From positions 434,001 through 498,000 of the forward strand of contig NZ_JACDUT010000001.1 in the NCBI RefSeq assembly GCF_013761245.1: a stretch of DNA of 64,000 bases. Direction: 5' to 3'. A program made the translations under genes and the position numbers. The stretch comes from Thermaerobacillus caldiproteolyticus. Lineage in GTDB: Bacteria; Bacillota; Bacilli; Bacillales; Anoxybacillaceae. The notes beneath the pieces were generated by a model, which saw only the letters and a list, made by a program, of their open reading frames with translations, did not search any database and was not told where the DNA came from. Each line of letters begins with the position of its first letter. Within the stretch, counting starts at the first letter, position 1. Of the stretch, positions 55,439 to 64,000 are shown one piece after another.

Positions 55439-55535
55439 ATCGAATTCTCCTTTGCTTTTTACGTGTCTGTATACATAATAAACGAAAATCGAGCAAAAAA
55501 TAAACGTGTAATACATAATTAGCGAGGTGAATCAG

Positions 55536-55745
55536 ATGGACTTAAATTTGCGCCATGCAATTATGCAAAATGTAGCCAACAACACAAAAGAACAATTAGA
55601 AGATACGATTGTCGACGCGATCCAACAAGGAGAGGAAAAATATTTGCCAGGTCTCGGCGTTTTCTTTGAAGCAATTTGGAATCATTCGACTGAACAGCAA
55701 AAAGAGATGATGCTTGCCACACTAGAGCAAGCCGTGAAGAAATAG
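55536..55745 (+). CDS. sspI: Small acid-soluble spore protein SspI
   Basis: Minor SASP of the spore core made in the forespore, 69 residues. [13 protein letters not shown] and [16 protein letters not shown] match the SspI family. The ATG at 55536 follows GAGGTG; an in-frame ATG 9 bases earlier is less well placed. It is monocistronic. A SigG promoter is expected but I could not place one with confidence. Confidence 0.95.
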   Translation: MDLNLRHAIMQNVANNTKEQLEDTIVDAIQQGEEKYLPGLGVFFEAIWNHSTEQQKEMMLATLEQAVKK

Positions 55746-55777
55746 CCGCCGCAAAATGCGGTGGCTTTTTGTTTTGA
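55743..55777 (+). terminator. Terminator of sspI
   Basis: AGCCGCCGCAAAATGCGGTGGCTTTTTG is a compact GC hairpin with T-run directly after the stop. Confidence 0.88.
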
Positions 55778-55799
55778 TGAAGAAAAAAGGGTGATTTGA

Positions 55800-56255
55800 C
55801 GCTATAGGTCCCTTCTTTCCCGCTTTTTTACTAAACACACCACCATCAAACAATTGAGGGAATGATTAAGTAAAATGGCGGGATGATTGAATTCTAAGGA
55901 ATTATCAAGACAAGGCAAACACTCCTGACAAAGCAAAGAGCTATCTGGTGCTTTTCTTTTCACGTTTTTTATATTCATGGACCTCTCTTTTAATGTCAAT
56001 ATGTTTCTCAGCCGTGAGAATAGATGTTTTCTTCCTGCTATTCCATTCAATCACCGCTTGCCATTGAGCATTCTGCTGCAAAAGCGATCCACCTATCGAA
56101 GCTCTACCAGAGGTTTCGAGTATATCATCTTCGGTTAATCTCTGACCTTTTTTCTGTCCTGCCATCAGCACTCGCGATTTTATAGTTTAGTTCAATGTAC
56201 TGACAGAATCAATATCAATACAATCTGTTGCTCTTCCCGATTACCAGTTTGTGTT
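55800..56255. other. Stretch of short minus-strand fragments, no gene supported
   Basis: Two overlapping minus-strand frames (55802-56050 and 55941-56171) give short charged peptides such as QRLTEDDILETSGRAS, without ribosome sites or recognisable family. Probably remnants. Confidence 0.35.
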
Positions 56256-56259
56256 TCCT

Positions 56260-56460
56260 TTACTCCTTCGTATCAATTCCCCCGCCAGTGAAAACAATGA
56301 GTTTTTGCGAACATCCGACTAATAAAACAAACATCAAAGTCACAAACGCCTTTTTGCCATTGCTTTTACTCTCCAACAGCTATTTTTAATAATTTTGATT
56401 TTACCTTCTTACTCCATAACGCCTCTGCGTCATTCGTTTCATCGTTTCCTAATAGCGACA
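56260..56460 (-). pseudogene. Relic of a two-gene unit: short C-terminal tail plus truncated lipoprotein
   Basis: The minus strand first reads NDETNDAEALWSKKVKSKLL, with KIAVGE and a stop, like the tail of a charged cytosolic protein. One base out of frame with a following ATG comes KKAFVTLMFVLLVGCSQKL, then IVFTGGG and a stop at 56260. LVGC is a good lipobox. The lipoprotein is cut after about 30 residues. Confidence 0.5.
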
Positions 56461-56466
56461 ATCCCA

Positions 56467-57237
56467 TCATCTTTCCTTTATAGCCATTACTCGAATACGC
56501 TTATAATCAGCAATCCACGTTCCTTCTTTACATAAATATGGTCTTAGCCTATCTTTAAGATCTTCGTAAAGTAAAACCTTTTCAGATGAATCCATTCCGG
56601 TAAAAAAATCACCAGCAAAACTGTCCAGCCAGTAATTTAACCCCTTATCTTGATCAGGTAGTGGAGTGGGGCGGTCGAAATGACTAGCATAGAGAACACG
56701 AAATCCATGTTTTTCAAGCAAACTGCTATACTCTCCTATACTTGGAAAATACCAAGGATTTCTTTCTGTTGCATCAATCCCATAATTTTGAAATAAAACA
56801 TCTGCTATCGCCTGAACAACCGTCTCTACGTTTCCTTTTCCTCCAAACTCAGCGACAAATCTTCCGCCTACACGTAATGCCAACGCTATCGATTCCACTG
56901 CCTTTGCTGCTTGTTTCATCCAGTGCAAAGCGGCATTGGAGAATACAGCATCATACTCTTCATTTGTGCGAAATGATTCACCATTGTCAATCACAAATTG
57001 AATATTTTTATATTTTGTCCGAGCTTTTTCAATCATTTCCGAGGATAAGTCCATTCCGATAACAGTGGCACCTGACTTTGAAATTTCATAAGCAAGATCT
57101 CCTGTGCCGCAGCCTAAATCAAGAATTTTCTCCCCTTTTTTTGGATTGAGCAGCTCAATAAGGTCTTTTCCTAAATCGGATACAAAAGATAATTTTTCAT
57201 CATATACATCAGCATTCCACACATTGTGAGAAACCAC
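56467..57237 (-). CDS. Class I SAM-dependent methyltransferase
   Basis: 256 residues. The SAM-binding motif I is ILDLGCGTGDLAYEI, followed by VIGMDLSSEMIEKA (acidic loop) and AVFSNAALHWMK (motif IV-like). It resembles trans-aconitate methyltransferase/UbiE-like enzymes; the acceptor is unknown. GTG start with AGAGGAC. It stands alone between a decayed stretch and ysdC, so its context says little. Confidence 0.82.
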   Translation of the reverse strand: MVSHNVWNADVYDEKLSFVSDLGKDLIELLNPKKGEKILDLGCGTGDLAYEISKSGATVIGMDLSSEMIEKARTKYKNIQFVIDNGESFRTNEEYDAVFSNAALHWMKQAAKAVESIALALRVGGRFVAEFGGKGNVETVVQAIADVLFQNYGIDATERNPWYFPSIGEYSSLLEKHGFRVLYASHFDRPTPLPDQDKGLNYWLDSFAGDFFTGMDSSEKVLLYEDLKDRLRPYLCKEGTWIADYKRIRVMAIKER

Positions 57238-57339
57238 CTGTCCTCTTCTCCCCTCAGATTAAAATAATCTACACAAAAAAATTTCGAATATTCATTCTTT
57301 TTTGTTGATTATAGCAAAAATTAATAATGACAAAAAGAA

Positions 57340-57366
57340 AAAGCCGGCATTTATTACCGGCTTTTT
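57340..57366 (-). terminator. Terminator of ysdC
   Basis: AAAGCCGGTAATAAATGCCGGCTTTTTC on the minus strand is a clear hairpin with T-run, next to the ysdC stop. Confidence 0.9.
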
Positions 57367-57368
57367 CT

Positions 57369-58457
57369 TTACTCATCAAATGTAATTTCCTTCACTTTTT
57401 TCTCATCCAAACGTTTAATCGCTTCAACAAGAAGTTTCACCGTATTTTCATAATCTTCGCGGTGAAGTATGGCTGCATGTGAGTGGATGTAGCGCGTTGG
57501 AATTGCGATCGTTAACGATGGAACACCGCTTGCAGTCATATGAATCGCCCCGGCGTCTGTACCACCACCCGGCATCGTGTCAAAATGGTATGGAATATTT
57601 AGTTCTTCTGCTACCTCAATGACAAATTCGCGCAATCCTCGATGTGACACAAGCGTCGCATCGTATAACACGATGTGAGGACCAGCTCCGAGCTTGCCCA
57701 TTGCTTCCTTCTCAGAAACTCCAGGCATGTCCCCGGCGACACCGACATCGACAGCAAACGCAATATCCGGCTGGATGAAGTTTGCCGATGTTTTCGCACC
57801 GCGTAAACCGACTTCTTCTTGTACTGTACCGACACCGTATACAACGTTCGGATGCTCGACATCTTTTAATTGTTTTAATACATCGATTGCAATTGCGCAA
57901 CCAATGCGGTTATCCCATGCTTTGGCGAGGAGCATTTTTTCGTTATTCATGACGGTAAATTCGAAATACGGAACGATCGAATCCCCCGGGCGCACCCCCC
58001 ATTCCATTGCTTCATCACGACTTGAAGCGCCAATATCGATAAACATATCCTTGATTTCAACCGGTTTTTTGCGCGCTTCCGGCGGTAAAATATGCGGTGG
58101 CTTAGAGCCAATGACCCCCGTAATGTCGCCTTTTCTCGTCATGATTGTAACACGTTGGGCGAGCATCACTTGTCCCCACCAACCGCCTAACGGTTGAAAG
58201 CGGATAAATCCTTTTTCATCAATTTGTGTGACCATAAAACCGACTTCGTCTAAATGGCCAGCAACCATAATTTTCGGTCCATCTGCTTTTCCTTTCTTCT
58301 TCGCCACTAAACTGCCAAGACCGTCTGTCGTCACTTCATCAGCATAAGGCGTTATGTATTTTTTCATTACCTCGCGCACTTCGCGTTCATTGCCCGGCAC
58401 ACCTTTTGCGTCAGTGAGGTCTTTTAACATCGTTAATGTTTCATCTAGTCTCGCCAT
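57369..58457 (-). CDS. ysdC: M42 family metallo-aminopeptidase YsdC
   Basis: Dizinc aminopeptidase/glucanase family M42, 362 residues. Metal ligands appear in [35 protein letters not shown] (catalytic Glu), AVDVGVAGD and the C-terminal [16 protein letters not shown] after AAAGGGG; the tandem ATG at 58460 is equally possible. Cytoplasmic. Confidence 0.93.
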   Translation of the reverse strand: MARLDETLTMLKDLTDAKGVPGNEREVREVMKKYITPYADEVTTDGLGSLVAKKKGKADGPKIMVAGHLDEVGFMVTQIDEKGFIRFQPLGGWWGQVMLAQRVTIMTRKGDITGVIGSKPPHILPPEARKKPVEIKDMFIDIGASSRDEAMEWGVRPGDSIVPYFEFTVMNNEKMLLAKAWDNRIGCAIAIDVLKQLKDVEHPNVVYGVGTVQEEVGLRGAKTSANFIQPDIAFAVDVGVAGDMPGVSEKEAMGKLGAGPHIVLYDATLVSHRGLREFVIEVAEELNIPYHFDTMPGGGTDAGAIHMTASGVPSLTIAIPTRYIHSHAAILHREDYENTVKLLVEAIKRLDEKKVKEITFDE

Positions 58458-58525
58458 CATTAAACCCCTTTCATTCGTTTTCCACATTCAGTATATCCAA
58501 AACGCGCAAAAATGTACAAAATTTG

Positions 58526-59011
58526 TTAATAATTCTGATTTTGCCGCTCATGATTGACTTCATTTTTGTGAATGTATGCTTGCTCGATTTGTTCAGATGT
58601 AAATCCTAATTGCGTCCCAAGCTGTAAATACGTTGTGAATAAACGTTTATAGGACTCTAGTGATTTCGCCTTATTAAATTCATTTGCCGCTTGAAAAACG
58701 CGCAAAAACTGTTCCACAAGTGAATAGCGTTCGTCTTCATCTTCTTCCACAGTATGAATAAAATTACATTCGATTCCAAGCGACAAAATAAAATGCAGCC
58801 CATCCACATATTCCTCGAGCACTTTTTCCATAGGAGCCGCAGGTTTGACACTCCAGAACTTAAAGCATCTCGTTTCATTGGCAAGTTCACCAATTTCCAC
58901 AAGAAGGGCCAATATCTTTTTCTCGACTAAGTTTTCCTCTTGCAACCCATGTTGTGTCTCAATGCGCTTATCTAATTGTCGTTGCAGTGAGTAAAGTTTT
59001 TGCAAGTCCAT
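58526..59011 (-). CDS. All-alpha dUTP diphosphatase (dUTPase-2/MazG-like)
   Basis: 161 residues, helical. LALLVEIGELANETRCFKFW provides the ExxE metal half-site and EEYVDGLHFILSLG the second (E/D). This is the dimeric dUTPase family, distinct from trimeric Dut; it hydrolyses dUTP to dUMP. The ATG at 59009-59011 follows GGGGGAG. Located between ysdA and ysdC, where B. subtilis has ysdB. Confidence 0.85.
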   Translation of the reverse strand: MDLQKLYSLQRQLDKRIETQHGLQEENLVEKKILALLVEIGELANETRCFKFWSVKPAAPMEKVLEEYVDGLHFILSLGIECNFIHTVEEDEDERYSLVEQFLRVFQAANEFNKAKSLESYKRLFTTYLQLGTQLGFTSEQIEQAYIHKNEVNHERQNQNY

Positions 59012-59025
59012 GTTTCTCTCCCCCA

Positions 59026-59277
59026 TTACTGATAGAAAATAAAATAGACAATAACATCAAGAAAAGCAAGTAGAGGCAATCCATAGCGAAACAAGCGATG
59101 TTTCGTTTTATGATGAAACAGATGCATGCCAATCGTTGTCCCAATCGCACCGCCAATGAGCGAAACGCACCAAATCGTGCTTTCGGCGATGCGCCATTTT
59201 CTTTTTCTCGCTTTTTGCTTGTCAATGGCCATGATAAAACATCCGAGAATATTGATAAAAAACATGTATAAAGTCAT
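59026..59277 (-). CDS. ysdA: DUF1294 membrane protein YsdA
   Basis: 83 residues, two to three hydrophobic helices with the family segments DKQKARKRKWRIAE and LIGGAIGTTIGMHLFHHKTKH. Function unknown. ATG at 59275-59277 after TAGGGA. Probably cotranscribed with the dUTPase gene. Confidence 0.85.
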   Translation of the reverse strand: MTLYMFFINILGCFIMAIDKQKARKRKWRIAESTIWCVSLIGGAIGTTIGMHLFHHKTKHRLFRYGLPLLAFLDVIVYFIFYQ

Positions 59278-59294
59278 GATCTTCCCTACCTTAC

Positions 59295-59329
59295 AAAAAA
59301 TGACCATCCCCACAACCGAGAATGGCCAT
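59295..59329 (-). terminator. Terminator of infC-rpmI-rplT
   Basis: ATGGCCAT and ATGGTCAT arms with loop TCTCGGTTGTGGGG, followed by TTTTTTG on the minus strand. A repeat copy lies between it and rplT. Confidence 0.7.
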
Positions 59330-59330
59330 C

Positions 59331-59447
59331 TGTCTAGCTTCAGCGACTAGCAGCTTGAGGGCAAATCACTTTCTCCCTTGAGATGACAAGCACCTCTGCG
59401 GGTAAAAAGCATTACCCTCACACTTAAACAGGTCGCCTCCGCTTTTA
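59331..59447 (-). repeat. Dispersed hairpin repeat, copy 2
   Basis: Read on the minus strand it begins AAAAGCGGAGGCGACC and ends TCGCTGAAGCTAGACAG, with GTGCTTGTCATCTCAAGGG inside. This matches the common Bacillus/Geobacillus intergenic repeat pattern (AAAAGCGGAGGCG to GGAGCTAGACA) as I know it. It sits in the rplT 3' untranslated region. Confidence 0.65.
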
Positions 59448-59462
59448 TCATTCGTTTATTTA

Positions 59463-59822
59463 TTATTTATTTAAGTTCGCTTTTGCAAGGTCTGCTAGTT
59501 GTGCGAATGCAGCTGCATCGTTCACCGCTAAGTCCGCCAACATTTTACGGTTTACTTCCACACCCGCTAATTTTAAACCATGCATAAAGCGGCTGTAAGA
59601 AAGACCATGCATACGAGCTGCTGCGTTAATACGCGTAATCCAAAGTTTGCGGAAGTCGCGTTTTCTTTGACGACGGTCGCGGTACGCGTACATCAAAGAT
59701 TTCATTACTTGTTGGTTTGCAACTCTATATAAACGATGTTTAGAACCGAAATAGCCTTTTGCAAGTTTAAGAATTTTTTTGCGACGTCTGCGCGTTACTG
59801 TTCCACCTTTTACACGTGGCAT
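59463..59822 (-). CDS. rplT: 50S ribosomal protein L20
   Basis: 119 residues, basic N-terminal arm ([28 protein letters not shown]-type, short form [18 protein letters not shown]), 23S rRNA binding and early 50S assembly. In B. subtilis L20 also represses its own operon via the infC leader. Third gene of infC-rpmI-rplT. Confidence 0.98.
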   Translation of the reverse strand: MPRVKGGTVTRRRRKKILKLAKGYFGSKHRLYRVANQQVMKSLMYAYRDRRQRKRDFRKLWITRINAAARMHGLSYSRFMHGLKLAGVEVNRKMLADLAVNDAAAFAQLADLAKANLNK

Positions 59823-59860
59823 GTGTATTCCCTCCTACGATTTATGTTTCGTTTCTGAAA

Positions 59861-60061
59861 TTATTTTAAGTTATCAAGCATTTGACGAATGCGTTTGAAA
59901 TCACCAGAAGATACTAATGTCGCTTTGCGAAGTTTACGTTTTTGTTTTTGCGTTTTGTTTGCGAATAAGTGGCTAGTAAACGCATGAGAACGTTTTAGCT
60001 TACCAGTACCAGTTTTTTTGAAACGCTTAGCAGAGCCTCGATGAGTTTTCATTTTTGGCAT
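59861..60061 (-). CDS. rpmI: 50S ribosomal protein L35
   Basis: 66-residue basic protein with [20 protein letters not shown] and the C-terminal IRQMLDNLK. Preceded by GAGGAG. Between infC and rplT, the universal order. Confidence 0.98.
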   Translation of the reverse strand: MPKMKTHRGSAKRFKKTGTGKLKRSHAFTSHLFANKTQKQKRKLRKATLVSSGDFKRIRQMLDNLK

Positions 60062-60082
60062 AGGGTGTTCCTCCTCGTTCGA

Positions 60083-60598
60083 TTATTTATCGTTTTTCGG
60101 TGCTAGTACTAAAAACATGCTGCGACCGTCCATTTTCGGTGCAGACTCAACGATGCTAATATCAGCACACGCTTCAGAAAAGCGATCTAATACACGTTGA
60201 CCGATTTCTTTATGCGTAATCGCCCGTCCTTTAAAACGAATCGTCGCTTTTACTTTATCGCCTTTTTCAAGGAACTTGCGCGCATTGCGGAGCTTCGTGT
60301 TAAAGTCGTGCTCCTCAATCGTTGGACTCAAGCGCACTTCTTTCACATTAATAACTTTTTGCTTTTTGCGCGCTTCTTTTTCCTTCTTTTGTTGCTCGAA
60401 GCGGAACTTACCGTAATCCATAATGCGGCATACCGGCGGTTTCGCGTTCGGAGCCACCATCACTAAATCCAGATTCATTCTTGCGGCAATTTCGAGCGCC
60501 TCTTGTTTCGATTTGATTCCTAGTTGTTCACCGTTTGGATCAATTAAGCGGACTTCGCGTGCACGAATGTTTTCGTTAATGATAAAATCTTTGCTAAT
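60083..60598 (-). CDS. infC: Translation initiation factor IF-3
   Basis: 171 residues, N-domain [19 protein letters not shown] and C-domain with [19 protein letters not shown]. The start is read as ATT (60596-60598), 7 bases after GGAGGTG, where family N-termini begin; no ATG, GTG or TTG suits. An AUU start is the known mark of infC and lets IF-3 limit its own translation. The upstream ATG at 60625 is 9 codons early and lacks a ribosome site. Confidence 0.95.
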   Translation of the reverse strand: MSKDFIINENIRAREVRLIDPNGEQLGIKSKQEALEIAARMNLDLVMVAPNAKPPVCRIMDYGKFRFEQQKKEKEARKKQKVINVKEVRLSPTIEEHDFNTKLRNARKFLEKGDKVKATIRFKGRAITHKEIGQRVLDRFSEACADISIVESAPKMDGRSMFLVLAPKNDK

Positions 60599-60660
60599 AA
60601 CTAGCCACCTCCAAGGTTTATTCACGAATCACTTGTTTGCTTATTGCACCCCTCTGTTAC

Positions 60661-60817
60661 AGTTTTTTCTAATAAAAAAGTGTGAGTGCATACGACACCC
60701 ACACTGATTACGATCAAATACATGCGCAAACCGTAACAACCTGTTAACAGCTAGTAGCGTCAATCAGGTGAGAAGCGGGTGCTTCTGCTTTTGTCACAAA
60801 CAAGTATTCTATTCACC
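60661..60817 (-). ncRNA. L20 leader (autoregulatory 5' UTR of infC operon)
   Basis: The minus strand between the promoter and infC ends in a strong hairpin AGTGTGGGTGTCGTATGCAC..TCACACTTTTTTA (60670-60706). This matches the position and form of the leader in which L20 binding promotes termination in B. subtilis. The upstream part (GGTGAGAAGCGGGTGCTTC region on the plus side) would form the L20-binding fold. Confidence 0.8.
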
Positions 60818-60823
60818 TTAGAT

Positions 60824-60852
60824 ACTTTATCACAACGAAAACAATATGTCAA
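60824..60852 (-). promoter_or_regulatory. Proximal SigA promoter of infC operon
   Basis: TTGACA (60847-60852), 17 bases, TAAAGT (60824-60829), minus strand. Confidence 0.85.
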
Positions 60853-60884
60853 GGATTATTCCTTGTTTATAAACAACGCCTTTA

Positions 60885-60913
60885 ATTATAATCAATTGTA
60901 TCAAATTTTGCAA
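60885..60913 (-). promoter_or_regulatory. Distal tandem promoter of infC operon
   Basis: TTGCAA (60908-60913), 17 bases, TATAAT (60885-60890), minus strand, 61 bases upstream of the proximal promoter. Confidence 0.75.
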
Positions 60914-60927
60914 TAAAAATTTTGAAA

Positions 60928-60957
60928 AAAAGCCGCGGAATACTTCCCCGCGGCTTC
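60928..60957 (-). terminator. Terminator of thrS
   Basis: GAAGCCGCGGGGAAGTATTC with CCGCGGCTTTTTTTC on the minus strand, directly after the thrS stop. Confidence 0.92.
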
Positions 60958-60961
60958 AAAG

Positions 60962-62893
60962 TTATCGATGCACTTCGGCTTTGAGCGCATCGATAAAGGC
61001 ATCCAGCGCCATTGTGTCGCTCTTTTGCTCCCCGTATTTACGGACGTTTACGGTGTTTTCTTTCATTTCGTTATCCCCAACCACAAGCATATAAGGGATT
61101 TTTTGAATTTGTGCCTCACGAATTTTGTAGCCGATTTTCTCATCCCGCTCATCCACTTCGACACGGAATCCTTGGGATTGAAGCTTCTGTTTGACTTCGT
61201 AAGCGTAATCGAGATGGGCTGCCGGCGAAACCGGAATGACTTCCACTTGTACCGGAGCAAGCCAAGTTGGGAATGCCCCTTTGTACTCCTCGATTAAAAA
61301 GGCGACGAAGCGTTCCATTGTTGAAACAACACCGCGGTGGATGACAACTGGACGATGCGGTTTGCCGTCTTCGCCAATATAAGTTAAATCAAAACGCTCC
61401 GGCAATAAGAAGTCGAGTTGAACCGTTGACAGGGTTTCATCTTTGCCAAGCGCTGTGCGTACTTGCACGTCTAATTTCGGGCCGTAGAACGCCGCTTCTC
61501 CTTCCGCTTCATAGTACTCCAGTCCAAGTTCGTCCATCGCCTCTCTTAACATGCTCTGCGCTTTTTCCCACATCGCATCATCATCATAATATTTTTCTTT
61601 ATCATGTGGATCGCGGTAAGAAAGACGGAACGAATAATCATCCAAGCCGAAGTCTTTGTAAACTTCAAGGATTAAGTTGACGACGCGCTTAAATTCGTCT
61701 TTAATTTGGTCAGGACGCACGAAAATATGAGCATCATTAAGCGTCATACCGCGGACACGCTGAAGTCCTGTAAGTGCTCCCGACATTTCATATCGATGCA
61801 TCGTTCCGAGTTCGGCAATGCGAATCGGCAATTCCCGATAGCTATGAATTTTATTTTTATAAATCATCATGTGGTGCGGACAGTTCATCGGACGTAGTAC
61901 AAGTTGCTCATTGTCCATTTCCATCGGCGGGAACATGCCGTCTTTATAATGGTCCCAGTGACCGGATGTTTTATATAGATCGACGCTGCCAAGCACCGGA
62001 GTATATACATGCTGGTAGCCTAATTCGATTTCTTTATCGACAATGTATCGTTCAATAATACGGCGAATCGTCGCACCTTTCGGTAACCAAAGCGGTAGGC
62101 CTTGTCCGACTTTTTGTGATGTTGTAAACAACTCAAGTTCTTTGCCTAACTTGCGATGGTCGCGTTCCTTTGCTTCTTGTAAAAGACGAAGATGTTCTTC
62201 AAGATCCTCTTTTTTGAAGAACGCTGTTCCGTAAATGCGCTGCAGCATTTTATTTTTGCTGTCGGCGCGCCAGTAAGCACCGGAAATGTTTAACAGCTTA
62301 AATTCTTTAATTTTTCCCGTTGATGGAACGTGAACACCGCGGCAAAGATCGAAAAATTCTCCTTGCTCATAAATCGAAATAATTTCTCCTTCTGGAATAT
62401 CGTTAATAAGCTCAAGCTTTAAGTTATCGCCGATTTCTTGATAGAGGCGAATCGCTTCTTCACGGCTTACTTCTTTCCGAACGATTTCCAAGTTTTCTTT
62501 AGCAATTTTTTGCATTTCTTTTTCAATTTTTGGAAGATCTTCTGGCGTCAGCGATTCTTCCATATCAATGTCATAGTAAAAGCCGTTTTCAATGACTGGT
62601 CCAACACCAAGCTTCACATTTTTGTACAGCCGTTTAATCGCTTGCGCCATAAGGTGAGCAGTACTATGGCGTAAAATCTCAAGCGCCTCTGGCATATCTT
62701 GCGTAATGATCGAAATCGTACCGTCTTCATAGATCGGTGTGCGCAAATCAATAAATCGGTCATTTAATTTTCCGGCAATCGCTTTTTTCTTTAAACCAGG
62801 ACTAATCGATGCCGCGATGTCTTCTGTCGTCGTTCCTTTTGGAAACTCCTTTACGGCACCATCAGGAAATGTAATGCGAATCACGTCTGACAT
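60962..62893 (-). CDS. thrS: Threonyl-tRNA synthetase
   Basis: 643 residues. TGS domain (1-65), editing domain with [15 protein letters not shown] and [14 protein letters not shown], class-II core with motif 2 [21 protein letters not shown] and motif 3 [16 protein letters not shown], zinc ligands including [10 protein letters not shown], and a C-terminal anticodon domain. The ATG at 62891-62893 follows GGAGGAG. Expression is under a T-box leader; a repeat copy lies in the 5' UTR. Confidence 0.97.
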   Translation of the reverse strand: MSDVIRITFPDGAVKEFPKGTTTEDIAASISPGLKKKAIAGKLNDRFIDLRTPIYEDGTISIITQDMPEALEILRHSTAHLMAQAIKRLYKNVKLGVGPVIENGFYYDIDMEESLTPEDLPKIEKEMQKIAKENLEIVRKEVSREEAIRLYQEIGDNLKLELINDIPEGEIISIYEQGEFFDLCRGVHVPSTGKIKEFKLLNISGAYWRADSKNKMLQRIYGTAFFKKEDLEEHLRLLQEAKERDHRKLGKELELFTTSQKVGQGLPLWLPKGATIRRIIERYIVDKEIELGYQHVYTPVLGSVDLYKTSGHWDHYKDGMFPPMEMDNEQLVLRPMNCPHHMMIYKNKIHSYRELPIRIAELGTMHRYEMSGALTGLQRVRGMTLNDAHIFVRPDQIKDEFKRVVNLILEVYKDFGLDDYSFRLSYRDPHDKEKYYDDDAMWEKAQSMLREAMDELGLEYYEAEGEAAFYGPKLDVQVRTALGKDETLSTVQLDFLLPERFDLTYIGEDGKPHRPVVIHRGVVSTMERFVAFLIEEYKGAFPTWLAPVQVEVIPVSPAAHLDYAYEVKQKLQSQGFRVEVDERDEKIGYKIREAQIQKIPYMLVVGDNEMKENTVNVRKYGEQKSDTMALDAFIDALKAEVHR

Positions 62894-62917
62894 TCCTTTC
62901 ACTCCTCCTTCATTGAT

Positions 62918-63091
62918 AAAAAAGCGCAAGCGCCCCAATTTCACCTAAAAACTGCCCACGTCTTGTGGACAAACGGCAAAATGTCACCATCCCAGCTTCC
63001 GCAATGGGCAAATGTTCTTCATCCGCTAGACGGCTTGTCGCCCTAAGAGGACTGGCTTGCCCCCGAAGGCTTGGGCGCTGGTGCTAGGTAG
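62918..63091 (+). repeat. Dispersed hairpin repeat, copy 3, in the thrS 5' UTR
   Basis: Begins AAAAAAGCGCAAGCGCCCC and ends GGGCGCTGGTGCTAGGTAGC, so the ends can pair (GCGCAAGCGCCC with GGGCGC). The interior includes GGCTTGTCGCCCTAAGAGG. It lies between the T-box terminator and the thrS start, so it is part of the read-through mRNA. Confidence 0.65.
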
Positions 63092-63126
63092 CGATTTAAA
63101 TGTTATCCTTTTTTTAATTATTAAAT

Positions 63127-63423
63127 AAAAAAACTCATCCCTCAACTAAGGGACGAGTTTGTTTCGTGGTTCCACCCTTCTTCCCACCGCAGACAGAAAA
63201 AGGCACTTTTTGCCTAAAGCGATGGCTCGAATGGCATAACGGCGCTTCCCGTCAGCAATTACTAGATGAAAGCCCATCGTTCACTGCTGAAGTTTAGAGG
63301 TGGTAAGTGCATTTTTCGTGTTAGGAAGGTTCCAGCCGCTGCCTTCCCTCTCTGGGAACCGTAAAAATACACCCGTGTCCTCATCATCACTTTTTTCATT
63401 ATTTCCATCTTTCACAACTTATG
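63127..63423 (-). ncRNA. T-box leader of thrS (Thr specifier)
   Basis: T-box sequence AGGGTGGAACCACG on the minus strand at 63165-63178, terminator ACTCGTCCCTTAGTTGAGGG followed by ATGAGTTTTTTT (63127-63160). Specifier loop region CACTTACCACC offers ACC (Thr). Uncharged tRNA-Thr would allow read-through into thrS. Confidence 0.92.
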
Positions 63424-63429
63424 TACGTA

Positions 63430-63458
63430 ATTATAGAACGAGAAAAAACAAAAATCAA
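63430..63458 (-). promoter_or_regulatory. SigA promoter of thrS leader
   Basis: TTGATT (63453-63458), 17 bases, TATAAT (63430-63435), minus strand. The -35 overlaps the ytxC stop codon. Confidence 0.82.
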
Positions 63459-64000
63459 GTCATTCCTTGTCCATTTTTGCCAAACTCAACGGGGTGACAT
63501 AATTGAATGCGCTCTTGAAATACATTTTGAATCGTTTGCACCATTCCATCATCTTCATGCGTCGTGTATAAATAAATGTTTTGCGGCGCGATGGAGACGA
63601 GCGGAGCCAACACGGAAGAATCAACATACATCGGCTGACTGATGATAAGATTTCGATCAATCAGCTGTTTTAACTGGCTTAATGTAATTTTTTGGAATTT
63701 TTCATCATAAAAAACAAAACCTGGCGGTTGATGCACAAGATGAATCGCTGATAGCTTTGACTGGCGCGATTGTACGCAATCGCGCAGCATTTGAACAAAG
63801 TTTTGATATTCTTGTTCTAGCTTATATTCGTCAATCGCAAGTTCGACATAATGCTGGAGCCGTTCGATATACAGTTTTAAGCGAAATTTGACAAACGACT
63901 CAAACGAAAAGGAAAGGTCATCTTTTAAAAATAACAACAGCGCTTCTTCAATTAACGTTTCACGCGGGATGACACGTTCGTGGTCACACCGATAATCGTA
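63455..64000 (-). CDS. ytxC: Sporulation protein YtxC, 5'-truncated by window edge
   Basis: The frame is open from the window edge (YDYRCDHERVIPRETLIEEA) through DLSFSFESFVKFRLKLYIERL to a stop at 63455, 181 residues visible of about 280 expected. YtxC is a conserved sporulation-associated protein of unknown biochemical role, next to thrS in B. subtilis. No terminator is seen before the thrS promoter. Confidence 0.88.
   Translation of the reverse strand, partial: YDYRCDHERVIPRETLIEEALLLFLKDDLSFSFESFVKFRLKLYIERLQHYVELAIDEYKLEQEYQNFVQMLRDCVQSRQSKLSAIHLVHQPPGFVFYDEKFQKITLSQLKQLIDRNLIISQPMYVDSSVLAPLVSIAPQNIYLYTTHEDDGMVQTIQNVFQERIQLCHPVEFGKNGQGMT

Noticed and set aside
1-64000. CRISPR array or prophage
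   Set aside because: I saw no regular spacer-repeat pattern, cas-like gene, integrase, terminase or tail gene on either strand.

Overview
The window is a chromosomal segment of an endospore-forming member of the Bacillaceae. The Anoxybacillus/Geobacillus/Parageobacillus group is the best guess. This rests on spore genes (gerM, gerE, sspI, ytxC), on gene order matching the Bacillus subtilis rph-racE-gerE-sdh-lysC-uvrC ... trxA-etf-lcfA-mutS2-polX-zapA-rnhC ... pheST ... rplT-infC-thrS-ytxC segment, and on Firmicute leader RNAs (lysine riboswitch, two T-boxes, L20 leader). Almost all genes lie on the minus strand; yslB, rnhC and sspI are on the plus strand. Species-level placement is inference.

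Layout: 1-634 is the 5' part of ilvE. 910-983 is tRNA-Arg(UCU), with a decayed tRNA-like remnant just upstream of it. 1210-7000 holds ysnB-rdgB-rph, gerM, racE-ysmB, gerE and ysmA. 7041-10206 is the succinate dehydrogenase operon sdhCAB with a clear SigA promoter. 10495-14341 holds yslB, lysC (with L-box leader and an internal start for a second subunit) and uvrC. The uvrC-trxA junction, contiguous in B. subtilis, is here split by about 13.7 kb (14357-28030). That insert holds a GT-C-like membrane protein, a Fur-controlled FTR1 iron permease pair, a four-gene envelope-glycan operon (epimerase, flippase, alkaline-phosphatase-superfamily membrane enzyme, GT2), a decayed stretch, and an ssuBACED sulfonate operon behind an attenuator-like leader. 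28033-33559 is trxA plus a FadR-type beta-oxidation and electron-transfer module. 33790-40243 is yshE-mutS2-polX-cvpA-zapA and divergent rnhC.

A second accessory block (40244-50600) separates rnhC from pheT. It holds a DJ-1/PfpI protein, a MarR+MMPL pair, and a GntR(YtrA-type)-controlled ABC transporter operon flanked by two wrecked Uma2-family (DUF820) genes. 50610-55745 is pheST with a T-box, a TrmH-type methyltransferase and sspI. A short decayed stretch with a lipoprotein relic and a SAM methyltransferase follows. 57369-64000 is ysdC, an all-alpha dUTPase, ysdA, infC-rpmI-rplT (AUU start, L20 leader), thrS (T-box) and the 3' part of ytxC.

Many starts were placed downstream of the longest-ORF start because a Shine-Dalgarno site or a terminator inside the N-terminal extension decides it. 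I see no CRISPR array, intact transposase or prophage. The best leads are the glycan locus, the ssu leader, the paired Uma2 relics, three copies of a dispersed hairpin repeat in UTRs, and a probable frameshift at the 5' end of ysmB.
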